Below are positions 19,427 to 30,122 of a stretch of DNA of 36,500 nucleotides, piece after piece; the stretch's first letter is position 1; each line of letters begins with the position of its first letter. The translations under genes were made by a program, and so were the position numbers. The DNA comes from Adiantum capillus-veneris (Eukaryota; Streptophyta; Polypodiopsida; Polypodiales; Pteridaceae): assembly GCA_014529385.2 (NCBI GenBank), contig CM043950.1, positions 158,141,545 to 158,178,044 on the forward strand, read 5' to 3'. The notes under the pieces are model-generated. The model was given only the letters and a program-made list of their open reading frames with translations, made no database searches and was not told the origin of the DNA.

Positions 19427-20298
19427 GCTAAGAGAGTGATTAGGAGAGAGATTATGAGAAAAAGAAGTTATTACAAAGTAACCTCAGTTAGAGGCATTCC
19501 CCCAATGAGAGAGCTTTGCGTGCCTTGCTTATTGACCAATTTTCTCCTAATGACCTTCATCATGGCGAGCTTTGTCTCCATGCCACTTCCATAGCTTGAG
19601 TCCAAGAGCTTCCTTATAATATTTGAAAGAATCTTGATAAAATAAGAGAAAATACAACAATAATGGAGAGAAACCTGTAAGAAATTGTGTGTGTGGAGTT
19701 GGATAATCAGGACTTCTTCCCATGTGGACAGATAGGCTCCATCATTTTGGCCATATCTCCCAAACCATAGCTCAAAAAATTATAAAGCAAATAGGAGCCA
19801 AAAGATCAACTCAATGTCTACAACGTTTGTGTTGGAAACTTTTTCGAATTTGGAATGAAAAAAAAAGAGAAAAATGCCACAAAAATATGTATCCGTCTTT
19901 TCCCTTTAAAAAGTCTTCTAGATGGTCCCCTCTTGACTTCATGTGCAAGCCTTGTGTTTACAAGTGAATTAGGCTTGAATTTGATAATATTTTGTTGACT
20001 CCAACTCCATAATGCATAAGATTCTCTTCTATTTCAGTATTGCCTTTTACTCTTCACGTGTAGTGACCGTCGGGTAGAATTGGCATTCAGTGCAGTTTTC
20101 TTTTTCATAGGGTTTGTTCCTACCTCTCCTTATTTTTGAGATCCAAATGTGTCAAAACCATAGCTATGTACAAAATAAATACATAGATTTTTGTGATTCG
20201 CATGTATGAGGTTCATCCATTCTCTTAGGGTCCTTAAAGCCTTCCCACCAAGTACATACCAAGAGAGAGGTGGAGAAAAATTTGAAAAGCGGCCCTTA

Positions 20299-20954
20299 GT
20301 GGTTTCCGCAACCCCAATTGAGTAGCATGAGAGCCTTGAAGGGCATTTAGAGGTACACCCACACGGAGGATGACTTTGTGTATTTTTCTAGTTCCTATTT
20401 CATGATTGCTTGGCATTTAGTATAATCAAGTAGGTTGTATGAATCAATAAGATTTGTATGCTATTTTGATTACTATTGCAAGGAAAAAGATATACATTAT
20501 TGTTAGCACTAAACTACAATTCCAACATGGGATTTGGAGAATTTTAGGTTCTCATAGGTTAGCAAAAAAAACTGCATCCGTGAATCCGTTGATATTACCT
20601 CTCATTAGGTACGACCTTATTTTGGAAGTTTATATTTTTGTTTTATTTTAATAATGGACCAAGAATAGAAATTTATCCGCTTCACTCTACACCACATATT
20701 AGGATCTCGAGATTAGGATAAATGTTTTCATTAGTAGGAAGATTTGTTTCCAACAAATGTATGATATTTATATTTGGCTCTCAAAGGGCAGGTGAAATCC
20801 TTGCATCGCCACAACATGTCATCTTGCTGCTTATTGACTATCACAGATCATTTGATGTGGATGTTTTTATTTTACTTTAGAATAGATTGCAACCTAGAAA
20901 ACATTGTTGTGCAAATCTTTTTATGAAACATGTTGTCACTTTAAAATTGTTTCA
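20299..20954. other. AT-rich stretch without a gene
   Basis: After the GTGG flank I see no open frame or repeat. It may be leader or LTR sequence of the gag element that follows, but no primer site was found. Confidence 0.35.
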
Positions 20955-22090
20955 ATGGAGGCCCAACGCCAAATGTCAGGATATCCTCTATTTTTTTGAG
21001 GGACTGGCGAGGATGCCGATTTATTTTTAGAAAATTTAAAAATGGCTTGCCGCATACAAAGAGTGATAGGAGATGCGGAATGCTTGGAAATCTTTGAGGT
21101 AGTTCTTAGAAAAGATGCTAGTACTTGGTTTTCCTCTTTGTCTAAGGAAGTTGAAGGAAGCTATAGGGAGACTTTAGTTCACTTGAAGGAATATTTTTTC
21201 AACCCCAAAATACTCAAAAACTATGGCAAGACATTGTTTCCCATAGGAAAAAAGACCTAGATGACTACTACACCTACAAGTAGGAGTTTCTATGTCTTTG
21301 GGCTATATGGATGAGAAATATTGATAACCCAGGGGATGGTATGGCATTTCTAAAGAAGGAGAGATTCATAGTGGGTTTGTTCCCCACAATCAAGGTCAAA
21401 GTTGAGTCAAATGTACCTACTACATTTGATGCCACCAAAACTAGGATTGCCTTGAAGTACACGAAATTGAAGTGCATTCAAGGAGAGCTTCCAAACGAGG
21501 GTCCTAGACGTAAAGAGACAACACAAGTATCAATTCCAAGGAGATACCCGAGGTAACGACCAAGGAGATTGAAAATTTGAACCAATCCTTAAGAAACTTG
21601 TTAGTTCACCTTGCACAAGATGTAGGTCCTAAGGAACAAATGAAGAAAGTTGAGGAATGATAGCCACGACCCAAACGAGTATTACAACGTTGGAATTACA
21701 AAGAATCTGGGCATGTGATGTAGTATTGTGCTTGGTCTTGTGGGAGCTGGAGACACCTAGCTTTAATTATCTAGTGATGAATGAAGGTGAAGGAACTATT
21801 TACCAACCAATGCTTCCACAAAGACCAAATGGAGCAAGACCACCTCCACTAGGAGTGGAAGGAGTTCCACCTTTGGCAGATTCAAATGTGCATGTGGTAG
21901 AGGTGACAAATTCAAATGAGGTGGACATGGAAGAAATTGGCATTAAGAATGGCCATGGAAAAGGTAAGGAGAGAAAAGGAGTTACATCACAAATTGACCA
22001 TGGGCAAGGCAAGCAGGTGAAGGAGACAAAGGAAACTAAGAGTACTTGATGCCGTATCAACCTCCAAGACTTCCCTCTTGGACATGGTGT
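20955..22090 (+). pseudogene. Ty3/gypsy gag of element B
   Basis: From ATG 20955 (MEAQRQMSGYPLFF, then TGA 20997) the frame gives LFLENLKMACRIQRVIGDAE, ASTWFSSLSKEVEGSYRETL and VHLKEYFF, the core of a retrotransposon gag. A second frame at 21311 continues DGMAFLKKERFIVGLFPTIK, KVESNVPTTFDATKTRIALK, which is the usual next segment. A decayed knuckle RWNYKESGHVM then YC (about 21686-21730) has lost two Cys. A Gly/Pro-rich and charged stretch (YQPMLPQRPNGARPPP, HGKGKERKGV) leads to the protease. Several stops and shifts make it a relic. It is the target into which M2 inserted. Confidence 0.75.
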
Positions 22091-22435
22091 GGATCCATAC
22101 AACCTATTGGAAGACATGAGAGGTAAGGGTCCTTATACCTCATGGCATCAATTTCTTACCTTGTGTCCCCAAGTTAAGAGGGAGTTAACAAAGGCAGTGA
22201 GCACTAGGAGAAAGGTGAAATAGAATGTGCTTGTTGTGAAGATTTCACAAGATGACATGAATAAGGATGTTACATATGTGCTAGATTGTAACATCAAAGG
22301 AAGGTTGGTTAGGAAAGGTCTAGTGGACGGGGGCGCACAAATTTTCATCATGACAGAGGGCCTCATGCAAAAACTAGGCATGCACATCCATGAGACACCT
22401 GAAATCAAAGTCAAGATGGCAAGCAATATCAAAGT
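22091..22435 (+). pseudogene. Aspartic protease of element B, 5' half
   Basis: After FLTLCPQVKRELTKAV (with a stop TAG at about 22221) the frame reads GLVDGGAQIFIMTEGLMQKL and MHIHETPEIKVKMAS. D-G-G-A-Q stands at the active-site position, where D-T/S-G-A is usual, so the second triad residue is Gly. The frame stops where the M2 LTR begins; its C-terminal half lies right of M2 at 32825. Confidence 0.75.
22431..22435. other. Left target site duplication of M2
   Basis: AAAGT on the left and AAAGC at 32825-32829 on the right differ at one base. A 5-bp duplication is normal for Ty3/gypsy integration. Confidence 0.65.
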
Positions 22436-22769
22436 TGTGAGGTCCCTGCCCCTTTTTCAGAGGAGCGGAGTACCTTTGATAGGTCTCCAATCCTAAAAAA
22501 GAAAAACCAACGGACATTGCCTTAGCTAATACATAGCCACGGGCATGAACCGTTAGTGAAGGATTGGTCCTATCTCGATATGGCAGAGCGTGACCACCAT
22601 AACCCTATCTAAAAACTATCTATAATCAATTATACCTAAAAGTGTAAATCTTAGAGTGACCAACCTGTGTGCTTTTTTTCCCATGTTTCAGAAGCACAGC
22701 CATGCCCAGGTTTGTCTCTTTTAAGATTTATGACTTAAAAACCCGACTCATCGGGTTCACCCGTCCATA

Positions 22770-22794
22770 GAATGATACCGTCGCGGTATCATTC
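22770..22794. repeat. Perfect hairpin in the M2 LTR
   Basis: GAATGATACCG and CGGTATCATTC flank TCG, a perfect 11-base stem. In the other LTR the same hairpin (about 30480-30504) has one mismatch (TCGAGG for TCGCGG). Confidence 0.65.
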
Positions 22795-24044
22795 TCCCAC
22801 TTTCCACACCGCACTCACCCTTCTTTTGTTATCTAATTACTACCACACTGTTTAAACATACATGTTCCTTTACTTTATTTATGATACTGGTTCGTTAAAA
22901 CAACCCTTCAAACAGTATTACAAATAATAGTCAAACAAGATGTCGTCCAATTTTAAACCAACAACCCTTAGATTAGGTTCACTCAAGAATCTCTACTGGC
23001 GCTATTATGTCCGATCGGTATATACATTATTTATAAAAACCCTTATCCTCATGAGCGTCGCATACCGCTCGACAAGTACTCATTGTGCTAATCTAGACGT
23101 ACTCTCGTCACAGCAACAACGGTGCCAATCTGGGCATCATCCTCACGCCACGGCAAAACAAAACTGCAGTATCCAGCTGGGCTAATCTGGGTGTACTCCC
23201 ACATCAGCGGTGCCATCCTGGGCACCATCTCATGCCTCGGCAACTGCCACATAATGCCAACGCTAATAAGTAGAGAGACTTGAGAGAAACCATACCGAAG
23301 GTTTTGGACAAACATTCTTTCCTATAGCAACCAGTTAAACCAGACATTCTTTCCTACTTGTCAAACATATGCCGAATTTCTTGGGGTTAAGCCCCGTGGT
23401 TTCGGTCCGTGTTTTCTTTTCATTAGGTAAATAATATATTCCTATGGTCTCGCATATGCAATGATCCATAACTTGAAATTGCAATACTAACCTTTACCAT
23501 AGCTCCGATTGGTCCGATGGTGGAGACATAGCATGTTCTGCAAGAATTCCCCCGTTACTTGTACCGGCTTCATGATCATTAGCGCCTTGTGTTCGAGCAC
23601 GCTTTGGAACCATTTTTTTGTACTACACTTATGTTATACACTTAGAACTTTAAATTGGTCAATTTCCCTAGTAGTCTCCTTGTTTCCAAAGAGACTCTGT
23701 AATTTGAACCCTCGCCAACTCGGATTCACACTAGGTGTTGTTGTTCTACATCTAATTTCTATACATCAAATATTTGTTAATCTTAATTAATCAAAAATTA
23801 AGTGTGTAAACTACGAGTGAAAGTTTAGGAATGCATTACTTTTATGCTTCACATTTCTAATCCAATTCTAACTTCAATTTCTATACTTCAACTAAATCAA
23901 TTTTTAGTATTATTCAAAATTCTACTTAATCTGATTGACAATAAAATTGGTGAATGAGAATTTCATCATGTATAATAAGAATATGATGAGTTCTCTTATG
24001 TATTAACTTTCAATTAACTATACATAAGTTAATAGTGAAGATGT

Positions 24045-24350
24045 ACTAACTAGAGAGAGTAGGTATACTTAGAGAGATTAAAGTAAAAGAAAACATACGC
24101 ACACATCTTTTCTAAAGTTAATTGAATCTTACTAATCCATTAGAAAGATTAGAGTAAAAGAGAACACACACACATCCTTTTCTAAAGCTAATTGAATCTC
24201 ACCAATCTATTAGAGAGATTAGAGTAAGAGATAGCACACACACACACACATATCCTTCTGAAAACTAATTGAATCTTACTAATCTATTAGAGAAATTAGA
24301 GTAAGAGATAGCACACACACACATATCCTTCTTAAAACTAATTGAATGCT
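24045..24350. repeat. Minisatellite of about 70 bp, four copies, in the M2 LTR
   Basis: A unit of the form CTAATTGAATC...AATCTATTAGAGAGATTAGAGTAAGAGATAG...(CA)n...TCCTT is repeated about four times with variable CA runs. The same array stands in the other LTR at about 31775-32070. Confidence 0.7.
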
Positions 24351-24490
24351 CAATTAATACGCACCTTATTAGTCCACTAGAGTTTTTGCTCTCTTAGTGG
24401 TTTGTGGACGCCTTCTCTCTAAGAGAAGTGGCAGCATTTCGTGAGCGCTATAGAGGCAATCTCTATGTCTAAAGTGTGAGCATGGATGCT

Positions 24491-24500
24491 CTATTTATAG
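24491..24500 (-). promoter_or_regulatory. TATA box in the M2 left LTR
   Basis: The minus strand reads CTATAAATAG, a canonical TATA box, conserved in the other LTR. Confidence 0.65.
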
Positions 24501-25148
24501 CAGAAAAGAAAACATCCAACTTTTTTCCCAAAAAAATTATTTATATTTTTTAAAAATTTTTAAATTTTTTTAATTTTTTTTAAATTTTTTTAATTTTAAT
24601 TTTAATTTTCTTAAAAATTTCCCCCCCAAAAAAATCATACCTACATTTTTGGTACCCTTGTGGTACCCATCAGCTTGACCACTTTATCATTATCATCAAA
24701 AGATAATGTCACACAGGCCCCCCTCATTAAGATTAGTCAAGACTAGCCTCTCCTTTTCATGTGACAGTGTGTCCCACTTTGTCCCCTCCTATGTGAGTCC
24801 ATGTGCCTTCATTTGTCATCCTTGTGTATTCTTTTGTCTTTATAATTATTTTACTTATTTCCTTAATGATAATTTACTTTACATTTTTAAGTTAAACTTT
24901 ACAGTCTTATATTAACTTTACAGTAGTAAAAGAAAATTCTACAATCAGTAACTAAGTCTTTCAATAAGTTAATTAGTGATTCATATAGCTAAACATGTCA
25001 GCATTTTGTAGCGTAAATTTTAAATTCTAGGTTTTCTCAGCCAACGATTCATAATTTGAACTCAAATATCTTAAATAATAAGTGATGGTTAAAAAAATTT
25101 CAAATGCGTAATAGAACTTGTGTGAAATTTGAAAGTAGAGACCTTACA

Positions 25149-25161
25149 ATCTCCCCAACTT
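25149..25161 (-). other. Polypurine tract of M2
   Basis: AAGTTGGGGAGAT on the minus strand directly precedes the LTR start TGTAAGG. It gives the orientation and the 3' LTR border. Confidence 0.72.
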
Positions 25162-25177
25162 AGAATTTGAGATGCCC

Positions 25178-25275
25178 TCATCTCAAGAACAGTGAAGGGT
25201 AATCCTTAAGAAGGGATATCTCATCTTCCCAAGTAGCATCTTCTATAGGGAAATCCTTCCATAAGATAAGACCCT
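25178..25275 (-). pseudogene. Second half of the M2 chromodomain
   Basis: On the minus strand the frame gives LILWKDFPIEDATWEDE and ends SLLKDYPSLFLR with TGA at 25178-25180. The W-x..A-T-W-E pattern is the end of a chromodomain, which in chromoviruses targets integration to chromatin. Its first half (LRNRSIKEHR) lies on the opposite strand at 25840-25881, separated by an inversion breakpoint near 25276. Confidence 0.82.
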
Positions 25276-25881
25276 CGCAAGTGGATTCAATACCTACCCT
25301 TGGTAGAGTATGCATACAATTCCTCTACTCATAGAAGTATTGGAATGACACCTTTTAATGCTCTTTATGGTCAAGAAGGTTTATCACCTCTTAACTTTTC
25401 TGACCCCACTATAAGAGTAGAAGCCTCAAAGAAAATGCTTGAAGAAATGGAAGCTCAAACCAAAGCTATTCGAAGGGATATTCAAGCGGCTCAAGATCGA
25501 CAAAAGAAGTATGCCGACTTAAAAAGATCTGATCGGATTTTCAAAGAAGGTGACAAAGTTTTCTTACGTGTAAAGCCCAAAAAGAGCAATCTATCTCTCG
25601 GAAGGTATAAGAAGCTTAGCTACCGATATTGTGGACCTTACGAAATAATCAAGGTTGTAAGTGATCAAGCTTATAGACTAAAACTCCCTTCTCATCTCAA
25701 AGTGCATGATGTATTTCATGTAAGTCTGTTAAAACCTTATGTATATATTAACCCTGACCATGTCCTTGATGATGAGCAAATCATTTTACCTGCTCAAGAT
25801 GTTCTACAACTCCAACCTGATACTATCCTAGAAACTCGGGAGAGAAAGCTTAGGAATAGATCCATCAAAGAACATCGATGA
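25276..25881 (+). pseudogene. Inverted M2 integrase C-terminus and first half of the chromodomain
   Basis: This segment codes on the plus strand while the rest of M2 is minus. It begins KWIQYLPLVEYAYNSS and continues SIGMTPFNALYGQEGLSPLN, FKEGDKVFLRVKPKKSN, KLSYRYCGPYEIIKVV and LKVHDVFHVSLLKPYV, the GPY/F-type C-terminal domain of the integrase. It ends RERKLRNRSIKEHR, the start of the chromodomain. The catalytic Glu region (normally H-P-Q-x-D-G-Q-x-E) is absent between this piece and the minus-strand core, so an estimated 50 residues of integrase were lost. Both breakpoints fall within the open reading frame, which shows the inversion happened after the element was coding. Confidence 0.85.
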
Positions 25882-25931
25882 TAAGCAGTACTAAAACATA
25901 ATTAGGTTCTAATAGCTTGAAACAATGATAC
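25882..25931. other. Filler at the right inversion breakpoint
   Basis: About 50 bases between the inverted frame end and the minus-strand integrase (TSKF) match neither coding side. They may be filler DNA added during the repair of the break. Confidence 0.5.
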
Positions 25932-27878
25932 TCAAAACTTAGAAGTAAACTTGGCATCACAATCGCTGACAATCCTCTTGGGTAAACCATGAATTTTGAA
26001 AACCTCCTTCACAAACAAACGAGCAATATCTGAAGCTGTAAAGGTTGTCTTGACTGGGATTAAGTGAGCCACTTTAGTAAGCAAGTCGACTATGATCATG
26101 ATTGAATCATAGCCAGCTTGAACAGAAGGAAACCCGGTGATAAAGTCCATGCTAATACATTCCCATTTCATTTGGGGAATATCTAAAGGATGTAATTTAC
26201 CTGGCATCTTTAGTCTTTCTGCCTTAATCCTTTGACAAGACAAACACTGCTTGATATAGAGAAGGACATCACCCTTCATACCTTGCCAATAGTAACTTCT
26301 GCGAATTGCATTGATGGTTTTGGCATAACCTAGATGTCCTGAAGTTGGGCCATCATGTGCTTCATATAGGATAGAATTCCTTAGGGTAGAATCCTTAGGT
26401 ATGAATAGTTTAGGCTGATTTGATGATACCCTCTGTTCACGTAGGATAGTAGCAAGCATCTCGTAATCTACATCTCTGACAGCAGCATCCGAGACCTTGT
26501 CTAAAATAGGGTTATTAGTCATGGAAATTGCCCCCACAAAAGCTTTACGGCTTAGGGCATCTGCCACAACATTATCCTTACCTGGTCTAAATTTAATATC
26601 AAAATCATATTCGTGCATGAGCTCTATCCATCTCCTCTGTCTCATGTTAAGGTTAGGTTGGGTAAAAATCCACTTAAGACTCTTGTGATCTGTTACCAAT
26701 TGGAATTTGCGTCCCAATAGATAATGTCTCCATAGCTTGAGAGCATGAATAACTGCTAGCAATTCTAAATCATGTGTAGCATAATTCACTTCATGAATCC
26801 TAAGCTTCTGAGAAGTATAAGCTACAGGCCTTCCTTCTTGAGTAAGGACTCCTCCTACTGCAAGGTTACTAGCATCTGTAATCACCTCGAATTCTTGGGT
26901 GAAATGTGGAAGTTTTAAGAGAGGTTCTGAAGCAAGATACTCCTTAAGCTGTTTGAAACAAGATTCATGTTTTTCTTCCCAAAGTATCGTAGCTCCTTTC
27001 TTTAGCAAGTCGGTTAGTGGTGCAGCTTTAAGAGCATAGTCCTTTACAAAGATCCTGTACCACCGTGTGATACCTAAGAACCCTCTGACTTCGGTTTGTG
27101 AAGTGGGTTGAGGCCATTCCACAATATCTTTGACTTTGTCAGGGTCAACAGAGACTCCTTCATGTGAAATGATAAACCCTAAGTAACAGACCTTAGGGGT
27201 AAAGAAGGTACATTTTCTTTTCTTTGCATACAGCTTATTTTGGCGTAAAATCTCTAACACTTTCCTAACATGTCCTTCATGCTCTTCCTCTGATTTGGAA
27301 TAAATTAAGATATCGTCAAAGAATACTAGTACAAAATCATCCAAGAATTCTCTAAAGATATCGTGCATTAGACGTTTGAAAGTTGCAGGAGCATTCATAA
27401 GTCCGAAAGCCATCACTGTAAATTCGTAATGACCATAACGAGTGTTGAAAGCTGTTTTGGAGATATCAGCCTCCTGGATTCGAATTTGATGATAGCCAGA
27501 TCGAAGATCAATCTTCGTGAATATTTTGGCTCCATGTAATCTGTCCAGCATTTCATCAATACGAGGAATTAGATATTTATTCTTGATGGTAACCTGATTT
27601 AAGCCCCTATAATCTATGCAAAGTCGAAGAGAGCCATCCTTTTTCTTTTGGAAGAGAACAGGTGCACCCCATGAAGATGTACTAGGTTGGATAAACCCTT
27701 GCTCAATCAACTGCTTGAGCTGCTCCTTGAGCTCTAGAGCCTCTGGAAGTGACATCTTGTACGGCGCTCTTGAGACTGGTTCACTACCTGGAAAAAATTT
27801 GATTTCATGGTCTACCTCCCTAGGTGGTGGTAGTTTAGAAAGTTTAGCGGGAAAACATCCGAAAATTCTTCTAGCCAC
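25932..27878 (-). pseudogene. M2 pol: reverse transcriptase, RNase H and integrase N-terminus/core
   Basis: This 648-codon minus-strand frame is open. Near the start are [13 protein letters not shown] and [27 protein letters not shown] (D124) and [12 protein letters not shown] (D188/D189). RNase [15 protein letters not shown] (D335), [13 protein letters not shown] (E372), [11 protein letters not shown] (D397), NVVADALSR (D440). Integrase: [10 protein letters not shown] (H508, H515), CLSCQ (C545, C548), core D578 in SMDFITGFP and D639 in [11 protein letters not shown], where the frame ends at the inversion breakpoint. The third catalytic residue is missing. Upstream, a frameshift near 27830 separates it from the protease frame. 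The family is a chromovirus, Ty3/gypsy; the exact clade is not resolved. Confidence 0.93.
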
Positions 27879-28720
27879 ATTGGTTCAGGGTTGGAAGAAG
27901 ATTTTTCTACTTTGTTTAGCTTGACTACAAAAATTTGTTGACCCTTGCGTAACCCTTTCAAAAGACGATTAGCTTTGACCAAGTAAGCTTTTGGTCGTCC
28001 ATTCTGGCCTTGAATAGTGACTTCTTGACCTTGGTTGTCCACAAAAGTAACACTTCCTTGGGCACAATGGATATTGGCATTATGACTGGCTAACCAATCC
28101 ATTCCAAGAATTCCGTCATAGATTCCTATGGGTAAGGTTCGAAAAGTAGCAGAAGTAGAGTATTCTCCCAACTTGAAATCTATTTTTCCCACGGTGTACT
28201 GAGATAACACCTCCTTTCCATTGGCTAATTCAACTCTCATTTTTCTTGAAGGGTGTTGATTAAGTCCTAACCTCCTTAAAAATTTAGGTGACAAGAAAGA
28301 ATGAGTACTACCACAATCAATAAGAAGCTCAAATTTTTCACCTTGGTGATTTGTAGGTGTTTGAATGACAGCATATTGTTGTCTTGCTCTTGGGTTATCA
28401 ATTGCAGCATGTAGAGTTGCTCTTTCTTCTTGTTCTTCTCCCAATGTTGGTTCTCCTATGATAGCGTTGACTCTGGCAACCATTCCGCGCCCTCGACCTC
28501 GTCCTCCATTTCTTCCTCCACAATTTATTATTTGGCCTCGTCCTTTAGCTCGATTAGGTGTATTTGTTGCGGAGACTCGCCTAGGACATACATTCCTGAA
28601 ATGTCCTAGCTCGTTGCATTCATAGCATCTAAGATCTGCATTTTGAGCTCCATTTGCTGAAGCTGCAACTATTGGATGAGTTTGGTGAACTGGGTGAACT
28701 TGCCTTTGGTTCCACATCAT
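27812..28720 (-). pseudogene. M2 gag C-terminus (zinc knuckle) and aspartic protease
   Basis: The minus-strand frame carries a CCHC knuckle RCYECNELGHFRNVCP (C32, C35, H40, C45), a Gly/Arg-rich stretch (GGRNGGRGRGRGM) that may bind RNA, and a protease with ELLIDCGSTHSFLS (D135, then C-G where S-G is usual). It ends GILGMDWLASHNANIHC, a typical protease C-terminal box, and QNGRPKAYLVKANRLLKG. The last 25 codons are out of frame: LEEFSDVFP should continue into the RT frame, which does so after a 1-base shift near 27830. No other lesion was seen. Confidence 0.88.
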
Positions 28721-29312
28721 AGGCCTTCCTCTCCTTCCAGATTCCTTAAATTTCCATTTCGTACCCTTTGAGAGTTTGACATCTCTTTAGCTAAGGGTTT
28801 AGCTCTTAAAAGAGCATCTTGCAAATTTACAGGCCTCGTGGCTTCTAAACGAGTATTTAAAGGAGCATTTAGACCTCGGCAGAAATGGGCTACTTGTTGA
28901 TTTGTGGTCATTGGCGGAGCATAGCGCCTAAGAGTTAAAAATTTGGAGTAGTATTCTTCCACTGTAAGATGAAACTGACGTAAGTTGAAGAATTCATTCA
29001 TCTTAAGGGATTCGTGTGCACGTGGAAGATAACGTCCTTTGACAACATACTTAATGTCTTCCCAAGTTTGAGTGTTTTGAGCTACTTGATTATCTTTGTA
29101 GTGTTGTTTCCACCAAAGCTTGCATCCCCCGTGAGACGAAACATAGCCAACATTGCTTGGTTATCGGGAGTAGTACCAGCAGTAGCAAAATAATCTTCCA
29201 TCTCTTTGAGCCACACTTCTGCATCGCGCTCAACTAGGGCTCCTTCCCCTTTGAAAGAGGGAAGTTTAGCTTGCTTGAGAAGTAGCTTTTTCTCTTGAAG
29301 GGATGTGTACAC
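28717..29312 (-). pseudogene. M2 gag N-terminal and core region
   Basis: The minus strand gives KQAKLPSFKGEGALVERDAE and VWLKEMEDYFATAGTTPD, the usual start of a retrotransposon gag core, then a stop near 29082. A second frame continues EFFNLRQFHLTVEEYYSKFL, TLRRYAPPMTTNQQVAHFCR, GLNAPLNTRLEATRPVNLQD, matching the gag C-terminal half. The frame changes between 29080 and 29000, and the zinc knuckle is in the next frame. Gag is therefore broken in at least two places. Confidence 0.85.
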
Positions 29313-29494
29313 CGCACTCTATGCAATATAGATTAAGTGAAACTTTATTGGATACTCTAACTTTAATCCACTTTAAGGAGAGACTTGATCAGACAATAAT
29401 ACAAACAAAAGATAATATTAATCCAAACTTTATTTATATACATATTATTTGCTACCAAGGTTGGTAGTCTTTAGGTACAAGGATTGTAATGTCT

Positions 29495-29767
29495 CTATAT
29501 TTTGAGTTTAGTGACTACAAAAGGATAGGCTAAAGGATCAAAATAATAAGTTTCTTTTGACCCTTGAAAGCTACGAGATACACATATGGGTCGAATCCTA
29601 CCACCATGGATAACTTTTGTAACTTGGTCATAGACCCATTGAGTCTGAGATATCTTTTCTCCTCCCAAAGTAATGGTAGCATCCGGATTCTTAGTACCAA
29701 GAAAAAGATACACTTCGATGACTTTTAACTCCTCTGCCCATCGAAGTTTCTTAAGGTTGGTATCCAT
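29495..29767 (-). CDS. Unrecognised ORF in the M2 leader
   Basis: On the minus strand, ATG 29767 opens a 90-codon frame between the primer site and gag (MDTNLKKLRWAEELKVIEVY, GGRIRPICVSRSFQGSKETY). The frame may extend upstream. It lacks a match to any gag or pol domain I know. It could be an untranslated leader with a chance frame, a captured exon or an accessory protein; I cannot tell. Confidence 0.35.
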   Translation of the reverse strand: MDTNLKKLRWAEELKVIEVYLFLGTKNPDATITLGGEKISQTQWVYDQVTKVIHGGRIRPICVSRSFQGSKETYYFDPLAYPFVVTKLKI

Positions 29768-30108
29768 GCACCATATCTTGTCAGCATCGATGGTATAGAT
29801 TCCTCAAGATGGCAGTTGATGCCCCATCCTCTATGCACCCTTGGAATAGGTGGTGCAAACACCCTATCCAAAATCATCATCACCCTTTTTCAAAATTGAT
29901 AATTTGGTGATTGGCATGCATTTTCAAACATGATGGTGAACACCTGGAATTTCTGGTAGGTTGAATGAACATTTTCCTGTACCAGGAAAGTTCAGTCTTC
30001 AATACATAAAAATTCAAATCAATTTTTCTAGGTTCTTCTATTATTTCAAACATTCGCATCCTTCAATATCCAAACATCAATCTAAAAATCTCCCCAAGCT
30101 TTAACCTA

Positions 30109-30121
30109 GGCTCTGATACCA
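30109..30121 (-). other. Primer-binding site of M2, initiator tRNA-Met type
   Basis: The minus strand reads TGGTATCAGAGCC immediately after the 5' LTR. TGGTATCAGAGC is the common plant primer site, complementary to the 3' end of initiator tRNA-Met. It is separated from the LTR by one base. Confidence 0.92.
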
Positions 30122-30122
30122 G

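Larger units (their letters stand above)
10412..20298 (-). mobile_element. LTR retrotransposon M1, gag/protease only, minus orientation
   Basis: Two long direct repeats (10412-12192 and 17216-20298) bound an internal region coding on the minus strand. Read on that strand each LTR starts TGAGGGCC (TAAGGGCC in the right copy) and ends CTCTCA or CTCTCATTT-side. A polypurine tract abuts the left LTR, and GTGG flanks both outer ends (four of the five bases normally duplicated by gypsy elements). The internal region encodes gag, a truncated protease and an unrecognised ORF, but no RT, RNase H or integrase. It is therefore non-autonomous, like the group described as TR-GAG, and would depend on enzymes from a relative. 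Two later insertions sit inside it. Confidence 0.82.
17216..20298 (-). repeat. 5' LTR of M1 (right copy), interrupted by a DNA transposon
   Basis: This copy matches 10412-12192 on both sides of a 1338-base insertion (17547-18884). Its minus-strand first bases read TAAGGG instead of TGAGGG, a single transition at the terminal dinucleotide. As the 5' LTR it would drive transcription leftward. Outside it, GTGG (20299-20302) repeats the left flank. Confidence 0.83.
22436..25148 (-). repeat. 3' LTR of M2 (left copy)
   Basis: This 2713-base repeat matches 30123-32824 almost throughout. It starts TGTGAGGTC and ends GACCTTACA, an inverted terminal pair (TGTRAGGTC). One indel of about 27 bases near 22740 and a divergent poly-A/T tract near 24530-24630 are the main differences from its partner. 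Short frames in it, such as at 22940-23185, occur in both LTRs and are incidental. Confidence 0.93.

Noticed and set aside
22940-23185. 81-codon frame repeated at 30651-30896
   Set aside because: It is the same LTR sequence in two copies; no domain or codon pattern supports a gene.
25932-27878. 648-codon open frame as an active reverse transcriptase gene
   Set aside because: The frame is well preserved, but it belongs to M2, which has an upstream frameshift, a broken gag and a split integrase.
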